DNA of 64,000 nucleotides. Origin: Lunularia cruciata. Its lineage: Eukaryota; Streptophyta; Marchantiopsida; Lunulariales; Lunulariaceae. The notes under the pieces are model-generated. The model had not been told where the DNA came from. It did no database searches and saw nothing but the letters and a program-made list of their open reading frames with translations. This document shows positions 1 through 10,843 of this stretch, piece by piece; position 1 is the first letter of the stretch; each line of letters begins with the position of its first letter. The stretch is from contig OX419757.1 in assembly GCA_948567375.1 (NCBI GenBank), forward strand, positions 67,029,836-67,093,835. The letters are read 5' to 3'. Made by a program: the position numbers and the translations under genes.

Positions 1-403
1 ACATTGACGATGAATATCAGGCATCCATCGGTAAAAATTCCAGCATCTGGAGGACCATAACTTCATATTTCTCGATATTGGGCTCAAGAGGCCAAGCAAT
101 TGGGCTAATCTGAGTCCACTCGAAACGTCAACACTAACTCGGTACGTAGCAAAATATACAGTAGAGTGTCTATCTTCTCTTCAAACTAAAAGTCTCAACG
201 GTTTGTTGTTTGCTGTTTCACCCATTCTCTAGGTCATCTTTTCATGCCGACATTTACACTGTGTCTAGAGTAATCGGTAATTTGGATAAATCCAGTCATC
301 TAAAACACATCACCAACCATTGACTAGTTGGAGAGTCAAACCACTAACGTCGGGCAACAGACAGTGGTTCTCTGTGAACAATCAAACGCTAAGAGGAACG
401 AGC

Positions 404-1414
404 CTAAAAGAGTTTGCATCCATTTTGATGATTTCTCATCTGCTGCATGAAGTCGTCTCTCTCCTTGTTCGCACGGTCAAGTTCTTCCTTCAGCTTACGG
501 ATATCTGCTTCAGACTTCTCCTTATCAGCACGGGCCCGGCGTTCAACTTCCTCTCGAGCGTGCTGCTCTATAACCAAACGCTCTTCAAATCTCTCAGCGC
601 TCAATCTCAACTTCTCCTCCACCATGACCTTAAACTGATCAAGCTGTTCTATATATGTTTTCTCCATCTGCTCTTTCAGTTGCTCATTACCCTGCTGTCT
701 ACTAGCAAGCTCCTGCGCCTCCTTCAATATCTCACTCGTATACGGGCTGCCACCATTCTTCATCACCATCTCATCGATCATATTCATCAAATCAGACAAC
801 TGCTGCTCCTTCTTAGCCTTATCTTTTGTCCTGTTATCAAACAGCACCTTCCGGTTTTGGCACTTCTTAATGAAAGCCCCCAAAAACTCTGGACCATCAT
901 CCTTCAGGAAGTCATCCAAAGTCTGATCACTGTGCTCTAACTCATCCCCACCAGTGAAGACCACAATCATGTAATTCACCACCTTCTCACCGAATATCGT
1001 CTCCAGGCTCTCCATTGCTGCCATTTCCTCTGCAGTGAACCGATTCCCCACGGACAGAACCAGAAGAAGAGCGTGAACACCATCCTTCGCCAGATCTAGA
1101 CATTTCATGATCTCGGTCATTACAAAGTCTTTCGGCATTGTGGGGTCGAACAGGCCCGGGGTGTCAACAACCCGGATGCAACGGCCATCAGGTCTCGTTG
1201 TGGATTGCAGCTCACAAGTGCTGGTAACAGCAGATAATTTCCTCATTGAGACGAAGGTATTCTTCCCTAAAATTGAGTTTCCAGTGGCGCTTTTGCCATT
1301 TCCCGTTCTCCCAACCAACACCACAGTCGTGGCTTCTGGTGTTGGCGCTGCTAGCTCCCAATCGTACTCACTCTCACTCATGGTGTCCATATCCTCGTGC
1401 TCACTTCCGCCCAT
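404..1414 (-). CDS. AIG1/IAN-type GTPase (copy A1)
   Basis: Predicted 336-residue AIG1 (immune-associated nucleotide-binding) GTPase in one exon. Visible motifs are P-loop GRTGNGKS (residues 35-42), switch DTPG (84-87), the plant-style FTGGDELE segment in the G4 region and VLFDNRTKD near G5. A charged, Glu/Lys/Arg-rich coiled-coil tail follows from about residue 240 to the end. Family members bind GTP and often associate with membranes; plant members are linked to defence, stress and development. The first 30 residues are acidic and may be regulatory. I chose the ATG at 1414 because the longer frame would use a non-ATG codon. The 400-bp upstream region is conserved in all three copies, but I see no convincing TATA box. 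The intronless structure is notable because many plant IAN genes have introns. The function of this copy is inference. Confidence 0.9.
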   Translation of the reverse strand: MGGSEHEDMDTMSESEYDWELAAPTPEATTVVLVGRTGNGKSATGNSILGKNTFVSMRKLSAVTSTCELQSTTRPDGRCIRVVDTPGLFDPTMPKDFVMTEIMKCLDLAKDGVHALLLVLSVGNRFTAEEMAAMESLETIFGEKVVNYMIVVFTGGDELEHSDQTLDDFLKDDGPEFLGAFIKKCQNRKVLFDNRTKDKAKKEQQLSDLMNMIDEMVMKNGGSPYTSEILKEAQELASRQQGNEQLKEQMEKTYIEQLDQFKVMVEEKLRLSAERFEERLVIEQHAREEVERRARADKEKSEADIRKLKEELDRANKERDDFMQQMRNHQNGCKLF

Positions 1415-1827
1415 GAATCCAAGCGACAATTTTCACTACCGACCAACAACAACAGCAACAAGCAATTCAGTTAGAGTGATCAATTCCCAAACCTATCATC
1501 TCCTCGTTTCTACATCCTTGTAGTTCTGCTCTCGGATTTGTGGACAATACCAACACCATACTCATAAATTCCGCTCTTTACCCACCACCGCATTTGGAGT
1601 GATATGGAAGTTTCAACAGCGTAGAATCCGTGAGCAGAAAACAAACAGGTGGCAGGGTGAAACAGGCCTAATTAGGCAAGTACCTGTTTGCGTGGAGGGT
1701 GCACTAAAAACCCTCAAGTCCTTGCCACCGCAACCCTAGAATCAGACCTCAATTCCCATGCCCTACTTCACTTATTTCCTGCTTCTCCAGTTACTGAGAA
1801 GAAGACGAGAGAAGACAACTTCATCCA

Positions 1828-1860
1828 GTCTGTGAGGTAGGGAGTTCCGAGCTATTCTCT
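1828..1860. other. Paralogous empty site for two Harbinger insertions
   Basis: The bases here are continuous (about TCTgtgaggtag...gagctattcTCT, then gcctccactagg). In the paralogous copy the same sequence is split twice. One Harbinger composite sits after the first TCT (9350-9352 and 23547-23549). A second sits after the second TCT (23576-23578 and 26953-26955). The 26-bp spacer survives at 23550-23575. This directly gives 3-bp TCT target duplications and exact element ends. Confidence 0.88.
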
Positions 1861-2383
1861 GCCTCCACTAGGTTCTCGGATGCTTGAAACTTTCCGATAC
1901 TCACGACTACAAGGCAGTCTTTTGCTGACATACTTTTGTTGTATGTCTCTCTCTTTGTGGGTGAGCTTAGTATCTTGTCTGTCACTCTACGTTGACGGAA
2001 AGCAGATCGGGCCCATCGAGTGCTGCTGGTTAGTGTTTTCAGTTCACTCTCCATGCTCTCTCACTCGCCTTGCGCTTATTTTGCGGTGGTGTAGGTCCCA
2101 GCGTAAAACAACTTCGGTTGACCTCATTCGCGGTTTAACAAGGACAGATGACTGACGGATGGATTCTGTTACCATGGCCGGCCGCGATGGAGATCTTGAC
2201 AACACCGAGGATGTGTTGACAACTTTCCGTTGTGGGAACCAATTTTCTGCAGTCGGTTCGAGTTGAGACGACAGTTTCGCATCAATTAACACTATGGCCA
2301 GGAATTGAGTTCAATTGGACGAATAAGCGTCCGGAATTTAGTCCTTGGTTTCGTTCTTTTCCTGAGTAGTTTATCGTGAGGGA

Positions 2384-2532
2384 ACAACATCTAGGACGGA
2401 AAGGGAGGGAGGTTTTCTGCCAAGTGCATTTCCCCTCCCAAGTGCATTTCCAAGAGGAAAGATTTTCAGGAGCCTGAGAAGGTAATGCGGAGCCGGATGT
2501 GTTGCAGTTGTAGCGTGGCGTCTTCAGTGGCA

Positions 2533-2571
<39 letters not shown>

Positions 2572-2574
2572 ACC
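2384..2574. repeat. Copy-1-specific segment with (AG)n microsatellite
   Basis: About 190 bp present here but absent from the paralogue at 27478, where TTTATCGTGAGG runs almost directly into the following GATGT-TGTCTAG sequence. It includes a near-perfect AG dinucleotide run at about 2535-2567 and a short tandem duplication of a CCAAGTGCATTTCC-like motif near 2427-2452. No coding potential is seen. Confidence 0.7.
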
Positions 2575-2928
2575 TGATGTCTGTCTAGTATGCACCCTCT
2601 CAATAACTTAAGCAGGGAGTTTGGATTATTGTGGACCACCATCTTCCTGCGTTCTTGGATTGAAACTATTGGAGGTTATAAATTGGAGACGGCGAACTGC
2701 AAGAAAACTGGTATGTTAGTTCGAAGCGCCATTTATGCAACAACTGAAGCCTCTATTGAATCGGAATCGAATTACACAGCCGAGCGTTCCAGTATAATTT
2801 GTTCCTTGCCTACCAGTAGGGGTTGATATTAATCCATTGTTTGACATTGTACTGCTTTCATTAAGTATTCTACTAGTCTCAACAGTGCGATAAAGAATGA
2901 ATTTGTAGCTAGATTCACCAAGTATGAG

Positions 2929-2954
2929 TCTTCTTCTTCTTCTTCTTCTTCTTC
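2929..2954. repeat. (TTC)n microsatellite, copy 1
   Basis: Trinucleotide TTC run in copy 1. The same run in the paralogue at about 28129-28147 is shorter by two to three units, so it has changed length since the duplication. Confidence 0.8.
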
Positions 2955-3491
2955 GGTGTTTCACAAATTGAACTGATGCAAAACCAAACATCAGATGTCG
3001 TAGGAACTGTACACCGATGCACGGATCGTGCAGATGTCGGATCGAGTGTCGCTACTTCTTTGATCCGGGTGCATGTAGTATCTTCATGCCCCAGATACTG
3101 ACAAATTCAATGGAGCTAATAGTATATCGTTTTGCTGTGGAAGGGGATAATAATATATCAGCACGTATGCTACAGAAGATTGGAAAGCAATACAATCGAG
3201 GGAGAAGCATTCTCTAGCTTACTTAAACCTTCTTAGCCTATTTAAGTCTGCACCTCAATTTATGGTAAGAATCTTAGAGAAGATCTAATGGTAAATGAAA
3301 GTACAAGTGGTCACTAGGTACACCACCTCATTTCTCGCAATCCTCAGATCACCAACGCGTTATAAAGCACTAACTGATCTTATTTGCTCGGCCAGAAGTC
3401 ATGTCCTATATTTGTAAATAGTGACGAAATCACAGCCCTTCCGAAACTCTATCAGACTATCACACATGGTTAACCACCACTTTATTGAGAA

Positions 3492-3735
3492 AAGGGCGAC
3501 CGCGTAGAAAACACGAAGGATGTGAAGACCCCATCAAGCCATACAAGGCAGAGAAGGATGGGAAGACCCATCAAGCCCGTACAAGGGAGAAACTAAATAG
3601 GTAAAATGGGACTAAGCCCCCATAGAGTCGATATAGGGAATCTGCCCTACCTCACCTAAGATATGTGAGCTATGCAAATCGGACAACGGACTCAAATCAA
3701 CGGATTCAGATTGCAAGGACTCAAGATTAAAACAT
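3492..3735 (-). mobile_element. Short 3' fragment of the RLE-type LINE family
   Basis: On the minus strand this reads as the 3' end of the LINE at 20062-23198, including the palindromic GGGGCTTAGCCCC-like stop/UTR boundary (partly mutated) and the tail ending CTACGCGGTCGCC. The GGGAAGACCC-ATCAAGCC portion is repeated, so the fragment carries a small internal duplication. The paralogous site near 28826 lacks it, so insertion or replacement came after the segmental duplication. Confidence 0.75.
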
Positions 3736-4402
3736 GAGGATTGTTGCTCACTATGTTGAACTATAGAATTGTGCAACGCACCGGTACAATTTCAATTCTT
3801 GTTAGAGACAATGTCGTTCCAAGTGATTGAGTTCAAATTTCGGAAAGTTATAAATGTAGCTTTTCGCTACTATTGCCTCCTCGCAATCTAAATCTGCGAC
3901 TTCCTTCCTTATGGTGTTCCCCTCGTGCTCACCCAGATTGTTAACTCTGTCAATTCATTCTAACGGCCATCCGCCAAGAACAAAAAGAACAAAGCAGCAA
4001 GATAGATGGAGCTGCACGCACCAAGCACAGTACAAACAAGTGCGTCTGACTACCGCTTCACATTGATCCTAAAGGCAAGCTCCATACTTGTTTTTTGAAC
4101 ATTCTGAAGCACGTAGAAACTTCAGTCGCTGTGACGCGTAGCTACTCTAGTGGAGAGTTTTTGGTTTGTCTCACCCGAAAGGAAAACTCTGTGTCTTGTA
4201 GTCTGGCTTGGGGGTATTGAGGGAAGAATATGTGCACCTATCTTCTCAACGCAGGGTTTAGAAAACCGGGAGGTCTCGATCTTTCCCAAAACATAGAAGC
4301 GGGTCATCCTTGTGTCTCTCAAGTCCAAAATTCCAACACCCCTGCTTCTTGAAGAAATCGGGACATCAATCCGCTCAGGGCACGCTTCTCAAATGTGCAT
4401 CC

Positions 4403-5130
4403 GACGCGTTGCTTCAATTGCTTTATATGAAATACGGCCAGCTTCACAACTTTTAATGCCATATTTTCCAACACAAAGTTGTACACCGTCTGCTTTGCAA
4501 CCTATACATCTGCATCTGCATTTTTGATATTAACGAACCAAAATTCCCTTGGGGCCCTGCCGGGGGAGTGCTAAAAACATGCAAAGCAAAATAAAATTTG
4601 TTTTTGTTCGCGTAGCTGGACTCAATCTCCCGACAACCCTTGAGGTGGACTTGGAGATATAAATGGTGATGCATGCTAGTGGACTAAGTCAATGTCTGAG
4701 TGGAAGATTCCCTCGAAATTAGTTTAGCTGATCGGGAAATTGTCGTTGAGGGGGTCATCTCTGAATCTGCAGCAGCTCGAACCTTTACACTGTTACCTCC
4801 AGTAGACTAGTGCAAAGGACAAAGTTTTGGACGAGATATCCTTATATCGGAGTCATCTCCAACACCCGAAATTTGAAATTTGACAGCAAGTCCTATTATT
4901 TCTCTGCTTCTCAGGTTATGGTATGAATTTTCAAGCACTACCGGGACGACAAAGGCAAACCAACTCGTAATTCACATTACATAATAATGTAAAAAGTTTG
5001 GTAACCGATCTGACCAGCCAAGTCCAGCGTTAGGGACATGGAGATACAGCACCTCGCCCAGATTCAAGATTCGACAAGTTCGAAACCGGTAATGAAAGAG
5101 CCCTATACAAAGTGGATAGTTTTTGCCCAC
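4403..5130. other. Spacer between duplicated units, nothing recognised
   Basis: This stretch is not shared with the other AIG1 units. I find no convincing coding region, terminal repeat or RNA gene. The short open frames here have no recognisable motifs. Confidence 0.6.
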
Positions 5131-7165
5131 AATTTAGTCCACCTCTGGACGATGACCGGGATGTTGCCACTCGTGGCAACCAGGCATGACAAAGTCTTTG
5201 GCAGAACTCACAAGCAAAAGAATCAGACATTCTGTGCTAAACGGGAACCGCTCCCTGCACTCTCTTGATTCGACCAGGACAGCAGTAAAAGTGTGGATGC
5301 CATTTCGTGCAATAATGAAGAGGAAAGAATATCGGAAAGTGGTCTCGTAGGATGGACACTGAGCAATAAAGAGGTATTCAACACCACATTGACGATGGAT
5401 ATCAGGCATCCATCGGTAGAATTTCCAGCATCTGGGGGACCATGACTTCATATTTCTCGATATTGGGCTCAAGAGGCCATGCAGTTGGGGTAATCTGAGT
5501 TCACTCGAAACGTAGACACTAACTCGGTACGTAGCAAAATATACAGTTGCGTGTCTATCTTCTCTTCAAAGTAAAAGTCTACAAGGGTTTGGTGTTTGCT
5601 GTTTCACCCATTCTCTAGGTCATCTTTTCATGCCAAAATTTACAGTGTCTAATGTAACCGGTAATTTGGATAAATCCAGTCATCTAAAACACATCATCCA
5701 CCATTGACTAGTTGGAGAGTCAAACCACTAACGTCGGGCAACAGACAGTGGTTCTCTGTGAACAATCAAACGCTGAGAGGAACGAGCCTAAAAAAGTTTG
5801 CATCCATTTTGATTATTTCTCATCTGCTGCATGGCGTCGTCTCTCTCCTTGTTCGCAAGCTCAAGTTCTTCCTTCAGCTTACGAAAATCTGCTTCAGACT
5901 TCTCCTTATCAGCAAGGGCCCGGCGTTCAGCTTCCTCTCGAGCGTGCTGCTCTGCAACCAAACGCTCTTCAAATCTCTCATTGCACAATCTCAACTTCTC
6001 CTCCACCATGACCTTAACCTGATCAAGATATTCTAGACGTGTTTGCTCCATCTGCTCTTTCAGTTGCTCATTACCCTGCTGTTTTCTAGCATGCTCCTGC
6101 GCCTCCTTCAATATCTCACTCGTGTACGGTTTGCCACCATTCTTCATCACCATCTCATCGATCATATCCATCAAATCAGACAACTGCTGCTCCTTCTTAG
6201 CTTTATCTTTTGTCCTGTTATCAAACAGCACCTTCCGATTTTGGCACTTCTTAATGAAAGCCCCCAAAAACTCTGGACCATCATCATTCAAGAAGTCATC
6301 CAAAGTCTGATCATCCTGCTCTAACTCATCCCCACCAGTGAAGACCAGAATCATGTAATTCACCACCACCTCACCGAATATCGTCTCCAGGCACTCTATT
6401 GCTGCCATTTCCTCGGCAGTGAACCGATTGCCCGACGACAGAACCAGAAGAAGAGCGTGAACACTATTGTTAGCCAGATCTAGACATTTCATGATCTCCG
6501 TGATTACAGAATCTTTTGGCATTGTGGGGTCGGACAGGCCCGGGGTGTCAACAACCCGGATGCAACGGCCATCAGGTCTCGTTGCGGGTCGCAGCTCACA
6601 AGTGCTGGTAACAGCAGATGATTTCCTCTTCGAGACGAAGATATTATCCCCTAAAATTGAGTTTCCAGTGGAGCTTTTGCCATTTCCCGTTTTCCCAACC
6701 AACACCACAGTCGTGGCTTCTGGTGTTGGCGCTCCTCGCTCCCAATCGTACTTACTGTCACTCATGGTGTCCATATCCTCGAGCTCACTTCCGCCCATGA
6801 ATCCAGGAGACAATTTTCACTACCGACCAACAACAACAGCAACAAGCAATTCAGTTGAAATGATCAATTCCCAAACCTATCATCTCCTCGTTTCTATATC
6901 CTTGTAGTTCTGCTCTCGGATTTGTGGACAATACCAAAACCATACTTATAAATAACTGCACTTGGAGTGAGATAGAAGTTTCAAACAGAATGCAAACAGG
7001 TGGCAGACTTCTCACGAATTTCGCCCGTGAGAAAAAAACAAACAGGTGGCAGGGTGAAACAGGCCTAATTAGACAAGTACCTGTTTGCGTGCAGGGTGCA
7101 CTAAAAACCCTAAATCCCTTACCGCCGCAACCCTAAAATCAGACCTCAATTCCCTTATTCCCTAT
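5130..7165. repeat. Tandem AIG1 unit 2
   Basis: Starts with a GCCCACAATTTAGTCC motif that recurs at 7170, where unit 3 begins, giving a period of about 2,040 bp. It contains the 3' flank, the A2 gene and its 5' flank, and is collinear with units 1 and 3. Unlike them it lacks the long 1861-4402-type downstream segment. Homology ends just after the CAGACCTCAATTCCC motif near 7155. Confidence 0.85.
5788..6798 (-). CDS. AIG1/IAN-type GTPase (copy A2)
   Basis: 336-residue intact paralogue of A1, on the same strand and of the same length. P-loop GKTGNGKS, switch DTPG (followed by LSD instead of LFD), FTGGDELE and VLFDNRTKD are all present, and the C-terminal coiled coil is retained. The start is the ATG at 6798, equivalent to A1; the longer frame again relies on a non-ATG codon. 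Differences from A1 lie in the residues flanking the P-loop (KSSTGNSILGDN against KSATGNSILGKN), the region after the switch and the coiled coil. Both copies keep a full frame, which fits continued selection or recent duplication; only Ka/Ks would tell which. It sits in a 2-kb tandem unit and shares about 350 bp of upstream sequence with A1. Likely a membrane-associated or cytosolic GTP-binding protein in stress or defence responses (family knowledge). Confidence 0.9.
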   Translation of the reverse strand: MGGSELEDMDTMSDSKYDWERGAPTPEATTVVLVGKTGNGKSSTGNSILGDNIFVSKRKSSAVTSTCELRPATRPDGRCIRVVDTPGLSDPTMPKDSVITEIMKCLDLANNSVHALLLVLSSGNRFTAEEMAAIECLETIFGEVVVNYMILVFTGGDELEQDDQTLDDFLNDDGPEFLGAFIKKCQNRKVLFDNRTKDKAKKEQQLSDLMDMIDEMVMKNGGKPYTSEILKEAQEHARKQQGNEQLKEQMEQTRLEYLDQVKVMVEEKLRLCNERFEERLVAEQHAREEAERRALADKEKSEADFRKLKEELELANKERDDAMQQMRNNQNGCKLF

Positions 7166-7845
7166 AGCTTTATGCCCACAATTTAGTCCACCTCTGGACT
7201 GTAACCGGGATGTTGTGCCACTCGTAGCAACCATGCATGACAAAGTCTTTGGCAGATCTCACAAGCGAATGAATCAGACGTTCTGTGCTAGACGGGGACC
7301 GCTCCCTGCACTCTCTTGAATCGACTCGGACAGCAGTAAAAATGTGGATGCCATTTCGTGCAATAATGAAGAGGAAAGAATATAGGAAAGTGGTATCGTA
7401 GGATTGATACTGAGAAAGAAAGAGGTATTCAACACCACATGGATATCAGGCATCCATCGGTAAAACTTCCAGCATCTGGAGGACCATAACTTCATATTTC
7501 TCGATATTGGGCTGAAGAGGCCATGCAATTGGGCTAATCTGAGTCCACTCGAAACGTCAACACTTACTCGGTACGTAGCAAAATATACAGTTGCGTGTCT
7601 ATCTTCTCTTCAAAGTAAAAGTCTACAAGGGTGTGTTATTTGTTATTTATTATTTGCTGTTTCACCCACTCTCTAGGTCATCTTTTCATGCCGACATTTA
7701 CACTGTCTCTAGAGTAACGGTAATTTGGATAAATCCAGTCATCTAAAACACATCACCCACCATTGATTAGTTGGAGAGTCAAACCACTAACGTCGGGCAA
7801 CAGACAGTTGTTCTCTGTGAACAATCAAACGCTGAGAGGAATGAG

Positions 7846-8851
7846 CCAAAAAAAGTTTGCATCCGTTTTGATGATTTCTCATCTGCTGCATGAAGTCGTC
7901 TCTCCCTTGTTCGCACGGTCAAGTTTTTCCTTCAGCTTACGAAAATCTGCTTCAGACTTCTCCTTATCAGCAAGGGCCCGGCGTTCAGCTTCCTCTGGAG
8001 CCTGCTGCTCAGTAACCAAACGCGTTTTAAATCTCTCAGCGCTCAATCTCAACTTCTTCGCCACCATCCCCTTAAACTGATCAAGCTGTTCTGTATATGT
8101 TTTCTCCATCTGCTCTTTCAGTTGCTCATTACCCTGCTGTCTGCTAACAAGCTCCTGCGCCTCCTTCTATATCTCACTCGTATACGGGCTGCCACCATTC
8201 TTCATCACCATCTCATAGATCATATCCATCAAATCAGACAACTGCTGCTCCTTCTTAGCCTTTTCTTTTGTCCTGTTATCAAACAGCACCTTCCGGTTTT
8301 GGCACTTCTCAGTGAAAGCCCCCAAAAACTCTGAATCATCATCCTTCAGGAAGTCATCCAAAGCCTGATCACTGTGCCCTAACTCATCCCCACTAGTGAA
8401 GACCACAATCATGTAATTCACCACCTTCTCACCGAATATCGTCTCCAGGCTCTCCATTGCTGCCATTTCCTCTGCAGTGAACCGATTCCCCACGGACAGA
8501 ACCAGAAGAAGAGCGTGAACACCATCCTTCGCCAGATCTAGACATTTCATGATCTAAGTCATTACAAAGTCTTTCGGCATTGTGGGGTCGAACAGGCCGG
8601 GGTGTCAACAACCCGGATGCAACGGCCATCAGGTCTCGTTGTGAATTGCAGCTCACAAGTGCTGGTAACAGCAGATAATTTCCTCATTGAGACGAAGGTA
8701 TTCTTCCCTGAAATTGAGTTTCCAGTGGCGCTTTTGCCATTTCCCGTTCTCCCAACAAACACCACAGTCGTGGCTTCTGGTGTTGGCGAGCTCCCAATCG
8801 TACTTACTCTCACTCATTGGTGTCCGTATCCTCGTGCTCACTGCCGGCCAT
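7846..8851 (-). pseudogene. AIG1/IAN-type GTPase pseudogene (copy A3)
   Basis: Clearly homologous to A1 and A2 over the full length, including the P-loop GRTGNGKSATGNS, but broken. By comparison with A1 there is a 1-bp insertion near 8817 and a deletion of about 5 bp near 8788. There is also a 1-bp deletion near 8597 at the DTPG switch, and in-frame stops near 8555 and 8168. The normal stop (CTA on the plus strand at 404-406) is changed to CCA at 7846-7848. The start ATG at 8851 is preserved. Fragments between lesions still read as GTPase and coiled-coil sequence, so loss is fairly recent. It is the copy closest to the Harbinger insertions, which lie about 500 bp upstream of its start. Confidence 0.88.
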
Positions 8852-9205
8852 GAATCCAAGCGACAATTTTCACTACCGACCAGCAGCAACAAGCAATTTA
8901 GATAGAGTGATCAACTCCCAAACCTATCGTCTCCACGTTTCTATATCCTTGTAGTTCTGCTCTCGGATTTGTGGACAATACCAAACCCTACTCATAAATT
9001 CCGCTCTTTACCCACCGCCGCATTTGGAGTGAGATGGAAGTTTCAACAGCGTAGAATCCTTGAGAAGAGAAGTAACAGGTGGCAGGGTGAAACAGGCCTA
9101 ATTAGACAAGAACCCGTTTGCGTGGAGAAAACTAAAACTAAAAGCCCTCAAGTCCTTGCCACCGCAACCCTAGAATCAGACCTCAATTCCCATTTCCTAC
9201 TTCAC

Positions 9206-9290
9206 CCTATTTTACCTTTTTTGTCTCACCCTTGCACGGCTGCCCATCCTTCGTGTTTTTTACGCGGTCACCCCCTTCCTGTCATACTCC
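9206..9290 (+). mobile_element. Tiny 5'-truncated LINE 3' tail
   Basis: Reads TTTTACCTTTTTTGTCTC followed by a CTTGCACGG... and ...TTTTTTACGCGGTC string, matching the 3' tail of the LINE at 23113-23198. The paralogous site at about 1770-1785 runs straight from CCTACTTCAC into TTATTTCCTGC without it. The insertion of about 85-90 bp is therefore specific to this copy. Confidence 0.7.
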
Positions 9291-9352
9291 CCTTATTTCC
9301 TGCTACTCCAGTTACCGCCGAGAAGAAGAGGGAGGAAAGCTTCATCCAGTCT

Positions 9353-10325
9353 TAGGCGATTCACATGGCTCTTTCGGGCTCCGGCTGCCCATTAAAAGAC
9401 AAAACAGGGCAGCAAACAATCCGCCAGTGCTCATGCGCATGTCAGGTCTGCCATACGTTCAAGCCCTCAGCCGGAGCTCATACGTCGGGCAACTCTTGCT
9501 CCGTTTCGTGCTCCGGCTGAGTCTCTCGAACGAGAGATTTTCTAAGTTAAGGTGTCCGAGTTCTCAATGGTGAATTGGGTGTAAATTTGTGTAAAACTAC
9601 AGCTACATATTTTTCTAATTTCACTCTTTTTCTAGCATATAGCCATTCAGACATAGTAGACACATGTGGTTCAATCTCATCAACCAATCTCTTAAAACTC
9701 TGATATGCCATTCGGTACTTGCTTCTCATATGATTGTTTAGAAAGTCTGAATCCATTGACCATACTTGCTTGTGAACAATCTCCCACCATGTGTACTATC
9801 TTTGTATTATCCAGAAGTCTCTTGGTATTCCTCTTTGAAATAGCAAAAGACAATTATTTGCCAAAACTCCAGAACTCTGGTGTAATATCTTCCTCTTGTT
9901 CAAAAAATGTTTCTCCCATCAACAATGAGCTAATTCCAAGAGATTTTCTGTTTTAGACTCCATCAACCAGAAAAACATGAGATCACAAAGATCCATCTTG
10001 AGTATATGAAAGAGGACTGAAAGTTGAATCCAATGAGCCCTTTTCTGTTCAAAACGAGTGTGAGAAGCCAAAGATATGGAGATTTGCAAGTCCCGAACCC
10101 CTTATTTGTCATACCCTAATAGGAAAACTGGTTACCTGTTAGCACCAGATAATAATTCCAAACTGACATGTTATAGCTGGTATATTTAGATATGTGACGT
10201 CCATCTAGGTTAATTGCCGGACCGCTGCACTCCCATGGATACCTAAAGATACTCTTTTTGTCAGTACTTAGAAGGCTACCGGACGTCAATATTGCCGGAC
10301 ATCGATGAGCCATGTGAAGTGGCCT
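9353..10325. mobile_element. PIF/Harbinger deletion derivative (element D)
   Basis: Begins TAGGCGATTCACATGGCTC and ends with the inverted form GAGCCATGTGAAGTGGCCT. The inverted ends are about 33 bp with one indel. It keeps both subterminal regions and an N-terminal transposase piece but lacks the Myb-like ORF and the catalytic half of the transposase. The deletion joint is at about 9549. At 973 bp it resembles a non-autonomous derivative of elements A and B. It abuts element A directly; the TCT target copy on its outer side is at 9350-9352. Confidence 0.85.
9560..9956 (-). pseudogene. Harbinger transposase N-terminal remnant in element D
   Basis: Minus-strand sequence matching the N-terminal half of the transposases in elements A and B, including MDSDFLNNHMRS, RLVDEIEPHVSTMSEW and NSPLRT. 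It has an altered reading frame upstream and no DDE catalytic core. It is a relic and not expected to encode a protein. Confidence 0.8.
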
Positions 10326-10843
10326 TCTTTCGGGCTCCGGCATCCCACTAAAAGACAAAACACGGCAGTGAAAAATCTGATGGAGCTCATGCGCACGTCA
10401 GGTCTGCCTGACATTCAAGCCCTCAGCCGGAGCTCATACGTCAGGCAACTCTTGCTCCGTCTCGTGCTCCGGCTGAGTCTCTCAAACGGGAGATTTTCTA
10501 AGTTAATGGGTTGGGTGATACAGCGGGCAATATAGTTTCCAAACGTCCCTTTCTATGACAGGTTCAGTTTTCCCGAGAGCAAACATATCAACTTTCCAAG
10601 CAAACATTACTAGGGTTCTGATTTTTTACTTTCGAGATTGATCAGGTATGTAATATATCATAACTTTTTCATTTCTGGACATGTTAGGCTATTCTATAGC
10701 TTGAATTGAAGGTTATGCAATGCTTGTCATGTGTGATTTGAAACTGAAGACAATAGATTAATATTGTAGTGACATTGGTGAGATGAAATTTCTCTGTCAA
10801 ACCAAACTTTTCCATGTATATTTTTTGAATTTTGTGCAGTAGA

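Larger units (their letters stand above)
1..4402. repeat. Segmental duplication, copy 1 (AIG1 locus plus downstream segment)
   Basis: This whole stretch has a paralogue in the same order and orientation: 1-1830 matches about 7437-9352 and 1861-4402 matches 26956-29523. Similarity stops at 4402, where the partner runs into the last codons of the DUF7903-like gene on the minus strand. The 14 bases around the stop codon (Met-His-Ile-stop) are shared and then the sequences diverge. Only the right-hand copy carries the complete gene, so copy 1 is probably the derivative. Differences between copies are mostly insertions: a GA-rich segment and a LINE tail here, and two Harbinger elements, a 295-bp segment and LINE tails in the partner. 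The window starts inside the unit, so its left boundary is not visible. Confidence 0.9.
7171..9352. repeat. Tandem AIG1 unit 3, left part of segmental duplication copy 2
   Basis: Collinear with unit 2 from its GCCCACAATTTAGTCC start and with copy 1 from 7437 onward. It ends at the first TCT target site of the Harbinger composite. The paralogy resumes at 26956. It carries the decayed A3 gene. Confidence 0.88.

Noticed and set aside
320-940. Long plus-strand open frame opposite AIG1 A1 (and its twins at 5704 and 7763)
   Set aside because: Leu-rich, motif-free and antisense to the GTPase coiled coil. It is a codon-bias shadow of the minus-strand gene.
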